Source: Trogon surrucura | Taxonomy: Eukaryota > Chordata > Aves > Trogoniformes > Trogonidae | Length of the DNA stretch: 64,000 nt | Reading direction: 5' to 3' | Assembly: GCA_020746105.1 (NCBI GenBank) | Contig: CM036620.1 | Location: 3,711,803-3,775,802 of the forward strand | Shown: positions 45,925 to 58,060 of the stretch, one piece after another | Layout of the letters: every line of letters starts with the position of its first letter | How positions within the stretch are numbered: the first letter of the stretch is position 1 | The notes under the pieces: generated by a model | Seen by the model: only the letters and a program-made list of their open reading frames with translations | What the model was told of the DNA's origin: nothing | The model's database searches: none | Made by a program: the position numbers and the translations under genes

Positions 45925-48900
45925 CTTCCATGACATAGGGAGCAGTTGAGAGCTCAGAACTGTTGGAAGCTGTCTGATTTGCTGGTTTTTTTTAACTTAG
46001 TTTCTAGTTATGATTTTTCAGTTTTACATAGACTTAGGGCTTTTAGTCAAGTTCTGGAAATTCTATAAAATTTGCAGCCATGGAATCATGCAGTATGAGG
46101 AGATGCCTGATGATGCATGCTTTATTTTTTTTATATAAACACTTGTTATTGCATAGCCTGACTTAAAATGACAGTCTTTTTCCCCAGAACGTTCTGTGTA
46201 CACATAATATAATAATGATTCGTATTGATGTGCAGCCCCACTACCAAATGCAGGTGGCTCACAAGCATTTGACTACATTGCCTGATAATTCCTGATATTT
46301 TTCTCAGAGAAGATATAACACTGCTGCCATAGACTCATCTGCGGATTACTCATCAAAAAAACCTTGGTATATCTGAGAAACCCTCACAAGGCGCTTACAC
46401 TTTAGAGAGGTACACAGAATTAATTCGTAACTCTTGAAGTGTTACCTGGAGAAGGGGCCGCTGGAGGGTGCTGTTGTCTTCTGGTTGGCCAGCTTAAAAA
46501 CTGATAACTCGAGGCATTCCACATGAGAAAGTCCCACTAGAAAACTAAGTCTTGTTAAAAAAAGTAAGGGTCTAGGATCCAAGACTGACAAGCATGGTGG
46601 TGATGTGTAATAATGGCATAGTACTTTATGAGAAACTTATGCCTCCTGGTCAAGAAGGGAAACTTCAAGTAGCATGGCTAGTTGTGAGCATTTGGGAAAC
46701 TGCAATTTTAAGGGCTGTGAAATGATGAACAAACAAGTAAATGTCACCACCAATCTGGATAAAACCCCCAAGTCTGAAAAGTAGTAGGTAAGGATTTGGT
46801 GTAAACCGATATCTTTGAGCTTTCACGACATTGTAATTTTTTATTTCAAGTGAGTTGCTCACCTGAAAATCAAAAGAGCAATGAAGTGTTAAAAAGGAAG
46901 GAGAAGTCAGAAGTTGTTTTAGAAAGACAGTTTTTCCCAGAGAAGGTGAGTGAGTGTATCCATGCACTGTAGGAGGGAGTCTACACGCAGACTTTTCCAG
47001 AGGTAAGGAGTAATAATTCAAGAAGCAAAGCTCTGTGTATGTACAGCTCGTGGAGTTACTGAGGTCAAACCGGAAGCATTTCAGAGAAATGTGATACTGT
47101 GCTCTGTGAAGACTTGCATGGTCTGACTTCATTCCAGTTGTTAGCCTGGAGGAGCAGAATTGCAAAGTTTGAGCCTCAGATCTGCTGAGGCAAACAGTGT
47201 TAGGATTGAGGATTGCACAGAGCGAGGGTTCAAACTAGAGAAGACCACGTGATTATATTTGGCTCTAGGTGACGGTTTGAAGCTGTGTCCTTAAAGAACG
47301 TACTTTACAGCAGGAAGTTTTCCAAATTTCATCTGCATTTTACCATGTTTTAGCCGGGGCCATTGGTAGTTGTCTGCGTGGTTAGGAGTTAAAAGGAAAA
47401 CTGGGATAGTGTTTATGACACAGTGTGTATGTTTAAGACATGAAGCTCTTTGAAGAGGAAGAGATTAGAATTGGACTGCTTCCAAAATCCAGTTTTAATA
47501 AACCGTGTGTGATGTCATAAAGGAATTATTTCCTCCTTCAGTTTGTTGCTGTTCTCATGAAAAGACTATATATCTGTGTATATATGCCTAGGTACATGCA
47601 TGTGCATGTTTCATCACCGCTTTGTGCAGCGTTGTAGGATGCTGACAGTTGTGACTTCTGGATTGTAAAAATCCATTTGTAGAATGCATTGGCTTGCCTT
47701 CTCTTGTTTTGCTCTTTGTTCACCAGTTTGGCTAACTCTTCTCAAATTACTTGAATCTCAAGAGTGTTTGTGAAAGGTGAGAAGGCAGAGGGTTAAGCAT
47801 TTACTGCAGGAATTGGGGACTAGCTCATTGTCTGACCTGAAGTGCTTGAATTGCAGTTAATGCTTCCAGGGCTTTGTTTTCTCGGCAAAAGCTGTTGAGG
47901 ATGTCATAGGTGGCTGTTTTGCCCCTTAGCATTCAGGGAAGAGCTAACTCTGCCTTTTCAGCTCATAGGCCTGGCATTCCTTGTTAAAAATTCCTGACTG
48001 ACTACTTGAAGCTTTCCTTGTTCATGTCTGTGCAAAGGCTCAGGAAAGTTATTAGGAGCTAGTGGTAGCCAGAGGGCTGGTAATGCGGCTGAAAGTAAAT
48101 GATTAGATGGTGCAAGGTGTCACTCTGCTTTTCAGAGTGTGCTGTCAGCTATTCTGCCTGCTTGGTGGTGTTTGGGCAAAACATGGCTTATTCCTCTGTA
48201 AGAGAGCAATACTTAGTGGTACAAGGAGTATTGGTTTGTTACTGACTTAGGTTTGTTTTCTCTGTTCTCAAATGACAGTCTTGGGCTACATGTGCTCTGG
48301 TTGCTATGGCTTCTGTGATCTTGTCTAAATACAAGATAAAGTTCCTTGAAGTTGCTTTAAGAACAAGCCTGAAATACGATGTATTCAGAGTGGCAGTGGG
48401 ATAATAAAGATTCTACTCAGCCAAGCAGAAGCGCTGATTCCACGTTAGAGCACTGTATAACGGTGAGCTCACTTGTAGCTTCTAGTGATGGAATTTCAAG
48501 TTGTCTCATGTTTAATTAGTGCATGAAAGATAACACTGAGGAAGTAAATGTGCTTTCCTTGCCCCTCTCATTTCCTTTCTCAACCAGACTGCATCACGAT
48601 ACACTGGTTGTGGGCCACATGTTTCTATTGTCCTGCTCTGGCCAGGAGGGCATCTGTGTTCTATCATGCAGCTGCCCGGAAAGCCCCTTGGGTTGCTGGC
48701 TAGAGGCAGCTGTGCGGGTGACGAGGTGCTCCTGGTAGAGGGGTGAGGAACCGAAAGAGGATGTGGGTCACATTTTTTAAAATTTCTTGATGGCAGATGG
48801 GTTATGGCACAAGGCCACTGGAAAAGTAGACAGCGCTTCAGGTTTAGTCATGCCCTGCGCTTATTATAGTTCAGTTGTGGGATTCCAACAGCTTGCCAAC

Positions 48901-50143
48901 TGCGAGTGCCTATGGTTAGGTAGTCATCCCAGCAGCAGAGCCATCTGCCTTGTGGGTGGGAAGAACCCCTGACGGCAGCCCGGAGACACTGGCTGAGAAG
49001 AGCCGATGCCCGGACAAATGAGATGCTAATCCCGAGTAGAGAAGGGGGTGTCGCGCCAGCCGTGCAGGACAGGGATTGTTGCCAGGCAGGTGTCAGCAGA
49101 CCTGGTGGCCACCCACAGAGGCATTCCTCTACTTCTGCCAGTGCTGGCCTTGCTCTCCCAAATTAGTAAGCGCCTGGGCAAAGAGTGAATAGAAATAACG
49201 TAGCCAGGAATTCTAACTCTGCTATGCCTGGGTGCGTATGGGGGTCATTGGGAAGGTTAACACGGGCATTTCTGCAGAGTGAGCCACATGCGGGACAACG
49301 CGACTCCCCAAATTTCTGCCTGCTTGCTGAGCTTCGACTGCAAGACTAGTGAAGAGAAAGCATGAGAAAGCTCTCAAGGGAATGAGCAGCGGGATGGGCT
49401 TAGGAAGGACAAAGCACTATGCTGAAACCTGCTTTTCAGCAGCCAGTATCTTCTAATATGAAATTACAGCCCAAAAATGTAGACAAAGAATATAAAAATA
49501 GAGTGGTGAAAGTGACTTTCAAAGCTAATGGCTTATTTTGCTTTCTGTTTTTAACTCTGCCTGGAGTTAACTTCGAATTTGCTTACACGAAGACATCATA
49601 GCTGCTTGTTTTTGAGAATCAGACTGGCGTATAAATATAAGCTTAAGTCTATTTATGTAAGCATCATGCAGAGTATTCTCACCAAACTGTTACAACTTCC
49701 TGGTAATTGTGTCGTTCGTTTTATGGCCAACTGCATTTAAGAATGACCTCTTCCTAATGTGGTGTGTAGTTGACTCTATTTCAGTACATAAACTCCCCGA
49801 CTTAGCAATATGAAATTTGCCTTGCTTGCATAATGTTCTGAAACCCCATTAGAACAGAGAGAAGCCTATAACTTCGTGTGATAATTCTGATTTATTATCT
49901 TGGGATAGGCATAAACTTTCTGACTGAATCTTGATAATGTTTGTCTTTAATAGAGATGCGGGCACATGTATATAGGAGACCTAGGATCTGTAATAGATAC
50001 AGAGCCCATAAATATTTAGGACCTGTTACATCCAATTCAACCTTTAACACATCTTTCAGTAGTGTTGAAAATAACTTAAAACAGATCTAGGAGAACAGTG
50101 TAGGAAAATGGATGTCTAAAAGACCTTTTGAGCAGATGCCCAG

Positions 50144-50159
50144 TTGCTTGCTTGCTTGC
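50144..50159. repeat. (TTGC)4 microsatellite
   Basis: Four perfect TTGC units in intergenic sequence. Short and unremarkable, but possibly length-polymorphic. Confidence 0.85.
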
Positions 50160-53100
50160 TTCGAAAATGTGTCTCTTTAAGAGTTGTTTTGGCAGTTTAG
50201 GGTGAAGTCTTCTAATGGGAGAGACAAGGCATCCAGCGTATCCTTGCCACTACCTCTTTGCAGGGGAGACGAAAATTCACCTTGTTTCTGTGTATTTATT
50301 GGTTTGAAGGACTGAAGGTGTTCAGGATGATTAAGTGGAAAGTGAGGGGCTACAAACTTATATTAAAAAAAAAAAAAGTATTTCCAGGGTTTAGGATTTC
50401 ACATCTGTAGACTGTGGTGGTGCAGGCTTAGCTAATAGTACTAACAGCGGTGTTTTCGGATTCTTCATCTTTTGTCTTCTTCCAGTGAGTCAGCATCTAT
50501 TTCTGTGTAAAAAGTCATAACACCCAACACCTTAAAAGGGCTGATGTCTACAACAATAAACAATTAGAAGGAAAAACTCCAGTAGAAAAGCCAAACTGAG
50601 CTTCCAAGGAACACCGTTTTCTGATGTCCTCGATAACAGGAATAACAATAAAGGTCATGAGAGCTCTGTCATCCCGAGATGTGATGTTGCTTGCTTAGAG
50701 AAGTGGACCCTGCTGAGACTCAGATCAGGTATGTCTGATAAGGGAGATGAAACAGCCATGTTTATTTCTAGAATGTGTCAGAGAACCTGTTTCTGGTGCT
50801 TGCTCTTCTATAAGGGTCAGGTATTTATTTACATGGCCTGAACCTCAATGGCTTCTCCCGTAACATGGAGTTAACGTGTCTGAACACTTCGTACCTTTCC
50901 TTCCCGTTGTGTGTGGTGACAGCGTGAGATCTTAGAAAGGTGGAAGGGAAATGAACAAGGACGGGTTCATCCTGATCTTAGTGGCACATTCTTGCCCCCT
51001 TTCTCACAGCACTGCTATGGAGGGGACCAGGACATGTTCGGACTAAACGTCAGAGCTCTTGCAACTTTCTTTCCTGCCCTCAGTAGAGTTTAGAGAGGTT
51101 ATTTTTTTTGATAGGTGACCAGATCTCAGGTCTGGTACATCTTTGGATGTATTGCTTTAGAGGACACTTTGCTACCTTTCAAGGAAATAAATTCTAAATA
51201 TTTGTGTTATAAAATATAATTTTGGGAGAATATTGCATATTATAAATTATTACGATGATGCAGTGGACGTGGGAATCTGTCGAACTATTTGTAAAATGGT
51301 CAGAATTATGATTTTGCTTTGTGTACTAATCCATTCTGAAGAAAACAAAGGAATTGAACAATCTCATTGATAGCCCTACCCTGTGAAGAAAGTGTGTCTT
51401 GAAGAACGTAAATGGATAAGCGTGTATCTCTGCCTGGGGTTTTCATGTGTTTGGGTTGCTCGGTTTTAAAATGTTAACAGCTAATTTGAAAATGAATTTT
51501 GGAGCACTACATTCTGATTTGAAATACGGACTATATATATAGAAGTCAGTGACCTTTTCAAGCAAGCAAAATTAAGTAACAGTAGGGAATCTGAACACAC
51601 TAGCGCAACCTGTTATTGCAAAACCTTCAATTTCTCCTGTTGGAAATTAGAGAAGTACTAATGATGTGTAAATTGGAAAAGGTCTTTAGTTTAGAAATCT
51701 GATTTCAGATTATTGGAGTTGTTCTTGTTTTGCCTTTTTAGATTTTTTTTTTATTTGAACTGGCTGTGCAGCCAGAAATATATAATACAGTAGGTTTTGT
51801 TACCTCGGTTCTCAGTGGGCTCAGACAATGTGGGACAGAATGTTCAAGTGCAATAAAACTTACCTTATTTATGTTACTGATAGAATGCCAGGGCAGAAAA
51901 AGAAAAGCCTGCTTTTTTAGATCGCGGACCAAGTTTTCAGTCTGATTTCAAGCCCTGCATGAAACTCAAAGTTGCTGTGTTAAATGGTGATAGAAGCTTT
52001 AAAGTGCTCAGAATTGGAGGAGAAGTTATAGTCCTTCAGGGCTGAAAAACTCTTGTCCTCTTTTCTACATTAAGTCACTATCGATCTATTATTTGGGAAA
52101 GAAATGAAGCAGGGTGAGAGACTTGCATCGGATGCTACGTGTGAGAATGTGTTTCTGTAGTGCTAGATGAAATGTATGGCAAGATGAAGGCACATAGGGA
52201 AAAGTTCAACTTTGAAGAAATAATCAAGTTTTCGTACCGGATCATGCCTGTAAGACCTAAGTGAGCACTTGAAGAATAAGGGAAAAGACTGGATTATGAA
52301 GCCCAAGTTCAGGATCTCTCCTAGAACCTGCAAGAGAGGTACTGGAACTGCTTCTGTAAGCAAGGGCTTTTGTAAGGATTACGAAGAACATGGTTCAGTT
52401 GCTGAGGGAGAGGGAATATGCTGCTCAGTACTTGATGAGAAGTTACCAGCAAACATTAGAAAACTGCGAAGTCTGGATACATTTGTACTTTTAGGTATTT
52501 TTCCGTATAAAGCCAAAGACAGGCTGCTGTTGTAACACTTCCAGGAATGCTTGTTCACCACATAAATGCGGATGTTCAACATCACTTAAGCATTATACCT
52601 GCCTGACTGATTCAGTAAGAGCTGTCTGAATTGTTCCGCTTGCTGCTAGGATGCAGCCTGTTCTGGGAGACAGGGTAGAGTGCAGTCAGCAGCTGCGGGA
52701 ACTGCAGCAGTTTGGGACTTAACTGGAAGAATTGATACAGCTGCAGTGCAGTCCTAGGTATAGGCTTGTGACTCCAGCGTTAGGCCATTGTACATAGGAA
52801 AAAATACACGTAATCTCCTTTTCCTTAAGTCCGTGGGAGGTGTGTTCAGTGCCGTTTGCTACCACAGCACCTTTGGCAGCAAGACGAGAGGCTGTGTTAA
52901 TTAGTGATCAAAACTGCTTTTGGAGAAATTTAGCTACCCAAGGGCAAGAGTGACTCACTGTTCATGCCATTGGCTTATGACACTGTTTGCAGCGATTCAA
53001 AAGAGAATGGGCTGCCTCTGGTAAATCTTGCTGCCTGTCCTTTGCTTCAAGTTTTGAAAGAGATCTTCTTTCAGGCTTAAGTAAAATCTACTTCTCTTGC

Positions 53101-55072
53101 AAGACAGCGCAAGGTGGGAAATGGTTATGGAGAAGGATGAGCTTGTTCTCCCTAAAAAGCAAGAATGCCCCCCCACCCCACCAGACTTCTCTGTGATTTT
53201 ATTTTTTTAACTGACACTTTTCATGGTTGTACAGCTCTGTGAGTATCACACACTAGTTGTGGTGTGTTCACGATAAATTTGTGGTGAGTTTGAGAGGGCT
53301 TGATACTTGGATCATCCCCATACTTGTGCAGGGATGCTGATGCGCAGACAGTGAGTAGTGTGCCTGTAGCTACTCATATTAGTGTGATAAGTGGTGTTTT
53401 TTTTTATCAAATTATCCTGGGTCAGGAAAGATTGTTTATGTTTTCCTGTCATACTTTGAGGATCTTTGAGGGTGGTTTTCTTGACGTCTCTGAGAAACTT
53501 TTCAGAATTCCGATCTAAAAATTTTAGGTCTCCCTTTTTCAGATGTATTTAGGCAGAGGAATGTGGTGAGTGCACTTAGATTTTACTTTGCGTGGTTGCC
53601 GCGTAGTGTTTTCTGTTCCAGCTGCTCAGACATGCAACTGGTATTGCGTGAATGTCATAAATTAAATTCTCTGGGTTGCAGTGCTCGTGACACATTCTTG
53701 CTGCTTTCTGGTATTCAGTAAAACCAGTGGGCTCGAAATAAGTAATGTTCAACTGCTCTAAATTTAGCATAAAATTAATTTAACTCATTGACTAGCGTTA
53801 TTGTTCCAAAGAGCGTAACATAACCCAAGAAACCAGCAGGACTCATAAACGTGTTCTCTTGGAGAGTGATCACACAATATCCACCATAAACTGTTGTCTG
53901 TTGCTATGATACTATCAGAGAAGATCAAATGGTGGATAAACATTGCATAACTCATCAAAGAGATCAAGGAACGTATGTAGGTAAGGGATGGAAGTAATTG
54001 TGGGTTGGTAGAGGTCTGGGGAGGGGTAAGGTCTGGGACTGGAGAGCAGTCTCAGGAATGCCGTGTGCTGTGGCGGAGGAAAGGAGAGGATGACATAGCA
54101 TTAAAGCCTCTTAGGCAGGGAGGAATAGACATCCTAGCTAAAGTACTGGCAAAAATTCTTGTAGGAATTTCCCCACGTGGCACTTGATTTTTGATCCCAC
54201 GGTATATTAGAAAGATTTCGTCTCCTTCAAAGGAGTCTGGAAGGTTTCTTCAGGAAATAGTCCCACAAAAAATCAATGGGAGATTTTTAAAAAATTTTGA
54301 GTATTTTTGCTTACTTGATTTCTTCTAGTTATTTAGTTGGATGCCTCTTCATCTTAAAAGGATGATCAATCTCTTTGTGATGACTGCTTTTTATACAGTG
54401 TATTTTTCACTGTGTCAGAGCAACCAGGTAACAAGAGTTGTCTTTGCTTCCCAAATCACCTCAGATTCCTGACAGTTGTTTGTTTCTTTCATGTATTTAT
54501 GCAGATTTATTACGTCCATTCTTGTCTTCCCCTAGCACAAGAGATCAAACAGGAGATAAACCATTCATGCCTGTAGCAGCTCCCTCGTTGCTTAACTGCC
54601 TATTCTTATTCTTCCAGACACACCTTACTCCATCCCACATGGGGGAAAGTGCTTTGGTTAGTAAATAGATTAGCTCTGTACTGTGTTCTCAGGGTCAACA
54701 AGCAGAGAATCTGGCAGGTTCACAGGAGAGGGAGAGTTTTCTAGCAGCTGCTAAATCACCACTGAAAATGTCTGGCCACTCAAACTAAAGTAAGAGAGGG
54801 TATTCTGAACTCTTTGGTTGACTAATAAAAAAGTTGGCAGGTTTTTCAACCTGGTGCTTGTCTGAGTTAGCAAAGAGTTTCAAGTGATTTCAGGAGGAAT
54901 GATTTCCCCCACTTATTTTGGTGGGTGCCCACTCAGACTTGGAGATAATGCTTACTAAAGGGAGTTAAACTTCACTGCCTTTCCCTACAAGGAGGAGGAG
55001 AAAGATCCTGTTCAAAAGAACTGCAGAGACCATTTGAGAGCTCTTGTTTCTGGTAACCTTTTCATAAAGCAC

Positions 55073-55111
55073 AGCAGTGGTCAAGTTCATAAACAAGCAG
55101 TGGTCAAGTTC
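55073..55111. repeat. 23-bp-period direct repeat, two copies
   Basis: The 16-mer agcagtggtcaagttc occurs at 55073 and again at 55096. This is a simple tandem duplication with partial decay of the second unit. Confidence 0.85.
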
Positions 55112-57639
55112 CTTGGCTTCTGACAAGTGAGAATTATTTTCTAAAGCAGAGCCACTGCAGCCCGTGACGTTTGCGACATGTAATGTTTTACAGTGTTCAG
55201 GTGGTGATTCTACAAGGGTGACAACCGTCAGCTCAAAGAAGCGCTCTTTTTGATGTCTTTGCATCTCAGATAAATTTCCTTGTGTTTTGAGTTGTGCTGT
55301 CTTTAGTTGATTACTCATGCTCCCGTGTGAGAAGAAATACTACAGAACTAATTATAATCGCTTATAATCAGATCCTGCAGTAATTCTCCAATCAATTTTA
55401 AGGATATGAAAAAATATGATACCAGCAAGAATAGAGTGAAACTTCGTATGTGTAGCTGGAAGAGAAGAGGAAACGAAGATGGGGAAAAAATAAATAAATA
55501 CTTGGGTGTAGAACACCACAGGAATTTGATATGGACAGGCTACACAGAAGACAAGAGACTTGCTAATAATTTACAGACTCAGCAGTACGCTTCATGTCGA
55601 GCTCTTCCTGCATTGTCACATACATGCCGTGATTTGTAAAGGGGGCAATATCAATGCAAGAGAGCTCTGCAGTTTGACAAGCTTGAAAGTTTTTGTCTCT
55701 TCCTAGGTGAGGAGAACTGAATGGGCAAAATCTCTGCCATAGGAAAAAGGAAAATACAGAGAGGCCTGCAGCTTTGACGTTGTGATTCTTGTACATGGAC
55801 TTGAAAAGCAAAGTCATCCCTTGCAGATCTCCTTCCTCCCCTGCCCCTCAATCTCCAGTGCTCAAGCCTTCTGAAGAAATGCTTTTTGCCTGATCCCCTG
55901 GGTAGGCTCTTTATGCTCCTAGCTTTACAATAGGGTTGTAGGAGCTGGAAAGAGGGAATTTCTTACAGGAAACTCATAGGAACCTGGCTTCCCTTTTTAT
56001 CTCGCTTCAGCGCCAGCAGCTGGGAGAAGAAAGCAAAGCATGGTTAAAGCAGTGATCAGGTCGTTTGTTGTTGGCGGAGAAAAGACCGAAGACGACAGAT
56101 AGCGCTGGTGACAAGGTGCCACTAGCTTGGTAACACAGATCGTGAGTTTCAGAGTTTTCTTTCCCTGGTTGGTAGCAAAGATCATCTGAATTAGAGATAT
56201 TGATTGCTAGGCATTTAAATAGGGTTTGGGCGTGTTGTGATTAATAACTCTGAATGTAGACAATTTCTCTTTGGTTCAGGTGAATGATGCGCATGGGCTG
56301 TCAGTTCGGTGCTTTGTCAGTTCTGTTGCTTTGTGACTGAATTGCAAAATGCCACCAGTCTCTGGCAGAGAGTGTGGAGGGAGGGTACTTAAACCATAAC
56401 ACCCTCTTAGAAAGCTCAACTCAAAGAACTCTTAAAATACATGGATGTGTAAGTGCTCTGCTGATATTTGGTAGTTTGCTGAAGTAGCTAAGAAAGCAGA
56501 ATTTCTGACGAAATTTCTGGTTGCACGGGAGTGTGAACCTGTCTCAAGCTGCCATGGTACATCCTGAATGTGAAATCGGTCTTGGAGAGTTTATGTTAGA
56601 AAGTCTCACCAAATTAACTGCTTAAACCGTGTGTCGTGCTGTGTCTCCTGTAATATTAGCAACAGGAACGAGTGGTGGTATCCTGCAGGAGGCAGGTTTT
56701 GGACATGATGCATTATGATATGGTTAGCAGTAAGTCTCCTGTGTCTTTTCTGTCTGGGATTGCCTCTATCACAACAAAAGTGCTTAAAAAAAAAGATCTC
56801 CTGAGTGCATAAGCAGATGATTTGTTGCTCTTAAACCGCATAGTAATCCATGGTTTGCAGTGTGTCGTAAGAGTGAACAGCAAAACATGAATAGAAATTC
56901 CGGAAGAATAATAGAAATTAAAGTACTTCTTGGATACTTAGTGCGGTGGACAGAATACAGACTCAAGAAAAATGAGAGGATCTGATCTTTTTTGAAACAG
57001 CAGGCCTCCTTATATATGATGTTTTATCACTCCTTCTCTGTGTTTCCTTGCCTGTCATTTCCCTGTTGAGATTTAATGTAGCCATAAGCTTTTCAAGGCA
57101 GAAGCTCGCCTACTGAAGGCACAACAGGACTAGGAGTTTAACTGGGGCTTTCCTTTAGGCTGGTAAGTGATAGTAATGCATTTGTTGTCTCCCTCCCTGT
57201 GTCAGCAAAGCTCTTGAAAAAGTATCCCAAGGTTTTCAAAACCTGAGTTTTGATTTTTTTTTTTAACTTGATGCGTTAGGTGTGTCAAGTTGGTTTTATC
57301 TCTTGTCTGCTGTAGTTTAAAACCTGTAGTGACAATTAAATGCTGACACATATAATGCTTTTGCTTTCACCTTTTTGAAGTTACTTTAAAAAAATAATCC
57401 TGTGTCTTTGTTTACTACTTCATGGCTCAGATGTATCAAGAATTCTAGAAACAAAGCAGTGAAAAGAAAATTTGTTAACAGGAAAACTCCTAAAGGGTTC
57501 ATTTCATTTGAGTGAAATCCAGGACCCACTGGCAAAACAACCGAGAGGGGCAGATTTCTGCACGTCTTTCCTAGTAATAACAGAAAGAAATGACTTCCTT
57601 TCTTCTATGTTTTTCAAGATACCTTTTAGAAAGGGTCGA

Positions 57640-58060
57640 GGAGCTTTATCCTCATTCCGCAGACAGGGAAACTCAAGCCACGTGCACCAAAATGCCGTTG
57701 CTCGGGCCATTTTGCCACATAGTGGCATCCCTGGGAATAAAGGGCCCGTCCTTTCTGTTGCGGCCGAGTGCCTTAGCCATAGGTGCCTCTGCCAGCCCCG
57801 GCCTCGCAGCGCTGGGGTAAGCAGCTTGTCATCGCCGGCCGGGCTCGGAGAGGACTAATTGGCAGCGCCGGTAGCCTGCTAGCCGGGCAAAAGGGTCGTT
57901 TTCTTCGGTGCATCACGTTGCACTGCCTGCATGTAATCTGAGATAATGGAAACAGAGGGAAGCAATGCGTGCAATATTATACAAGAGCCAGCGCGGCGAG
58001 GACAGCGCGGTTCTATAAATACAAGCTGCAGGCGCCTGACCCTAATGGGAACTAGAGCAA
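57640..58060. promoter_or_regulatory. CpG-enriched island with TATA-like box, orphan candidate promoter
   Basis: About 420 nt with many CpGs (cggccgag, tcgcagcgctg, atcgccggccgggctcgg, agcgccgg, gcgcggcgag, gcgcgg, ggcgcc) in a CpG-poor neighbourhood. On the + strand an inverted CCAAT (ATTGG, 57858-57862) and a TATAAATA (58014-58021) are arranged as in a promoter, with a possible start near 58.045 kb. No recognised coding exon follows. It could be a distal SLC4A4 first exon, a lncRNA promoter or an enhancer. Only the composition and motifs are observed. Confidence 0.45.

Larger units (their letters stand above)
32156..57639. other. Intergenic region downstream of DCK
   Basis: About 25 kb without a supportable gene. 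I read both strands and recognised no exon, CR1, LTR, tRNA or pseudogene. It contains the C-rich tract at 32907-32946, a CRE palindrome at 40505-40514, candidate conserved blocks near 40.92-41.06 and 49.62-49.76 kb, small direct repeats (45886-45924, 55073-55111), a (TTGC)4 microsatellite at 50144-50159 and short TA runs near 47570 and 51530. The longest open frame (minus, 46665-47165) is within chance expectation. By amniote synteny this lies between DCK and SLC4A4. Confidence 0.7.

Noticed and set aside
46455..46472. CTCF-like motif (ccgctggagggtgctg)
   Set aside because: About three mismatches to the consensus core, including strongly conserved positions; not enough to call a site.
46665..47165. 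Longest open frame of the intergenic region (166 codons, minus strand)
   Set aside because: No recognisable domain or homologue, it opens with a non-ATG codon (first ATG 11 codons later), and by a rough uniform-composition estimate about one frame this long is expected in some 31 kb read six ways.
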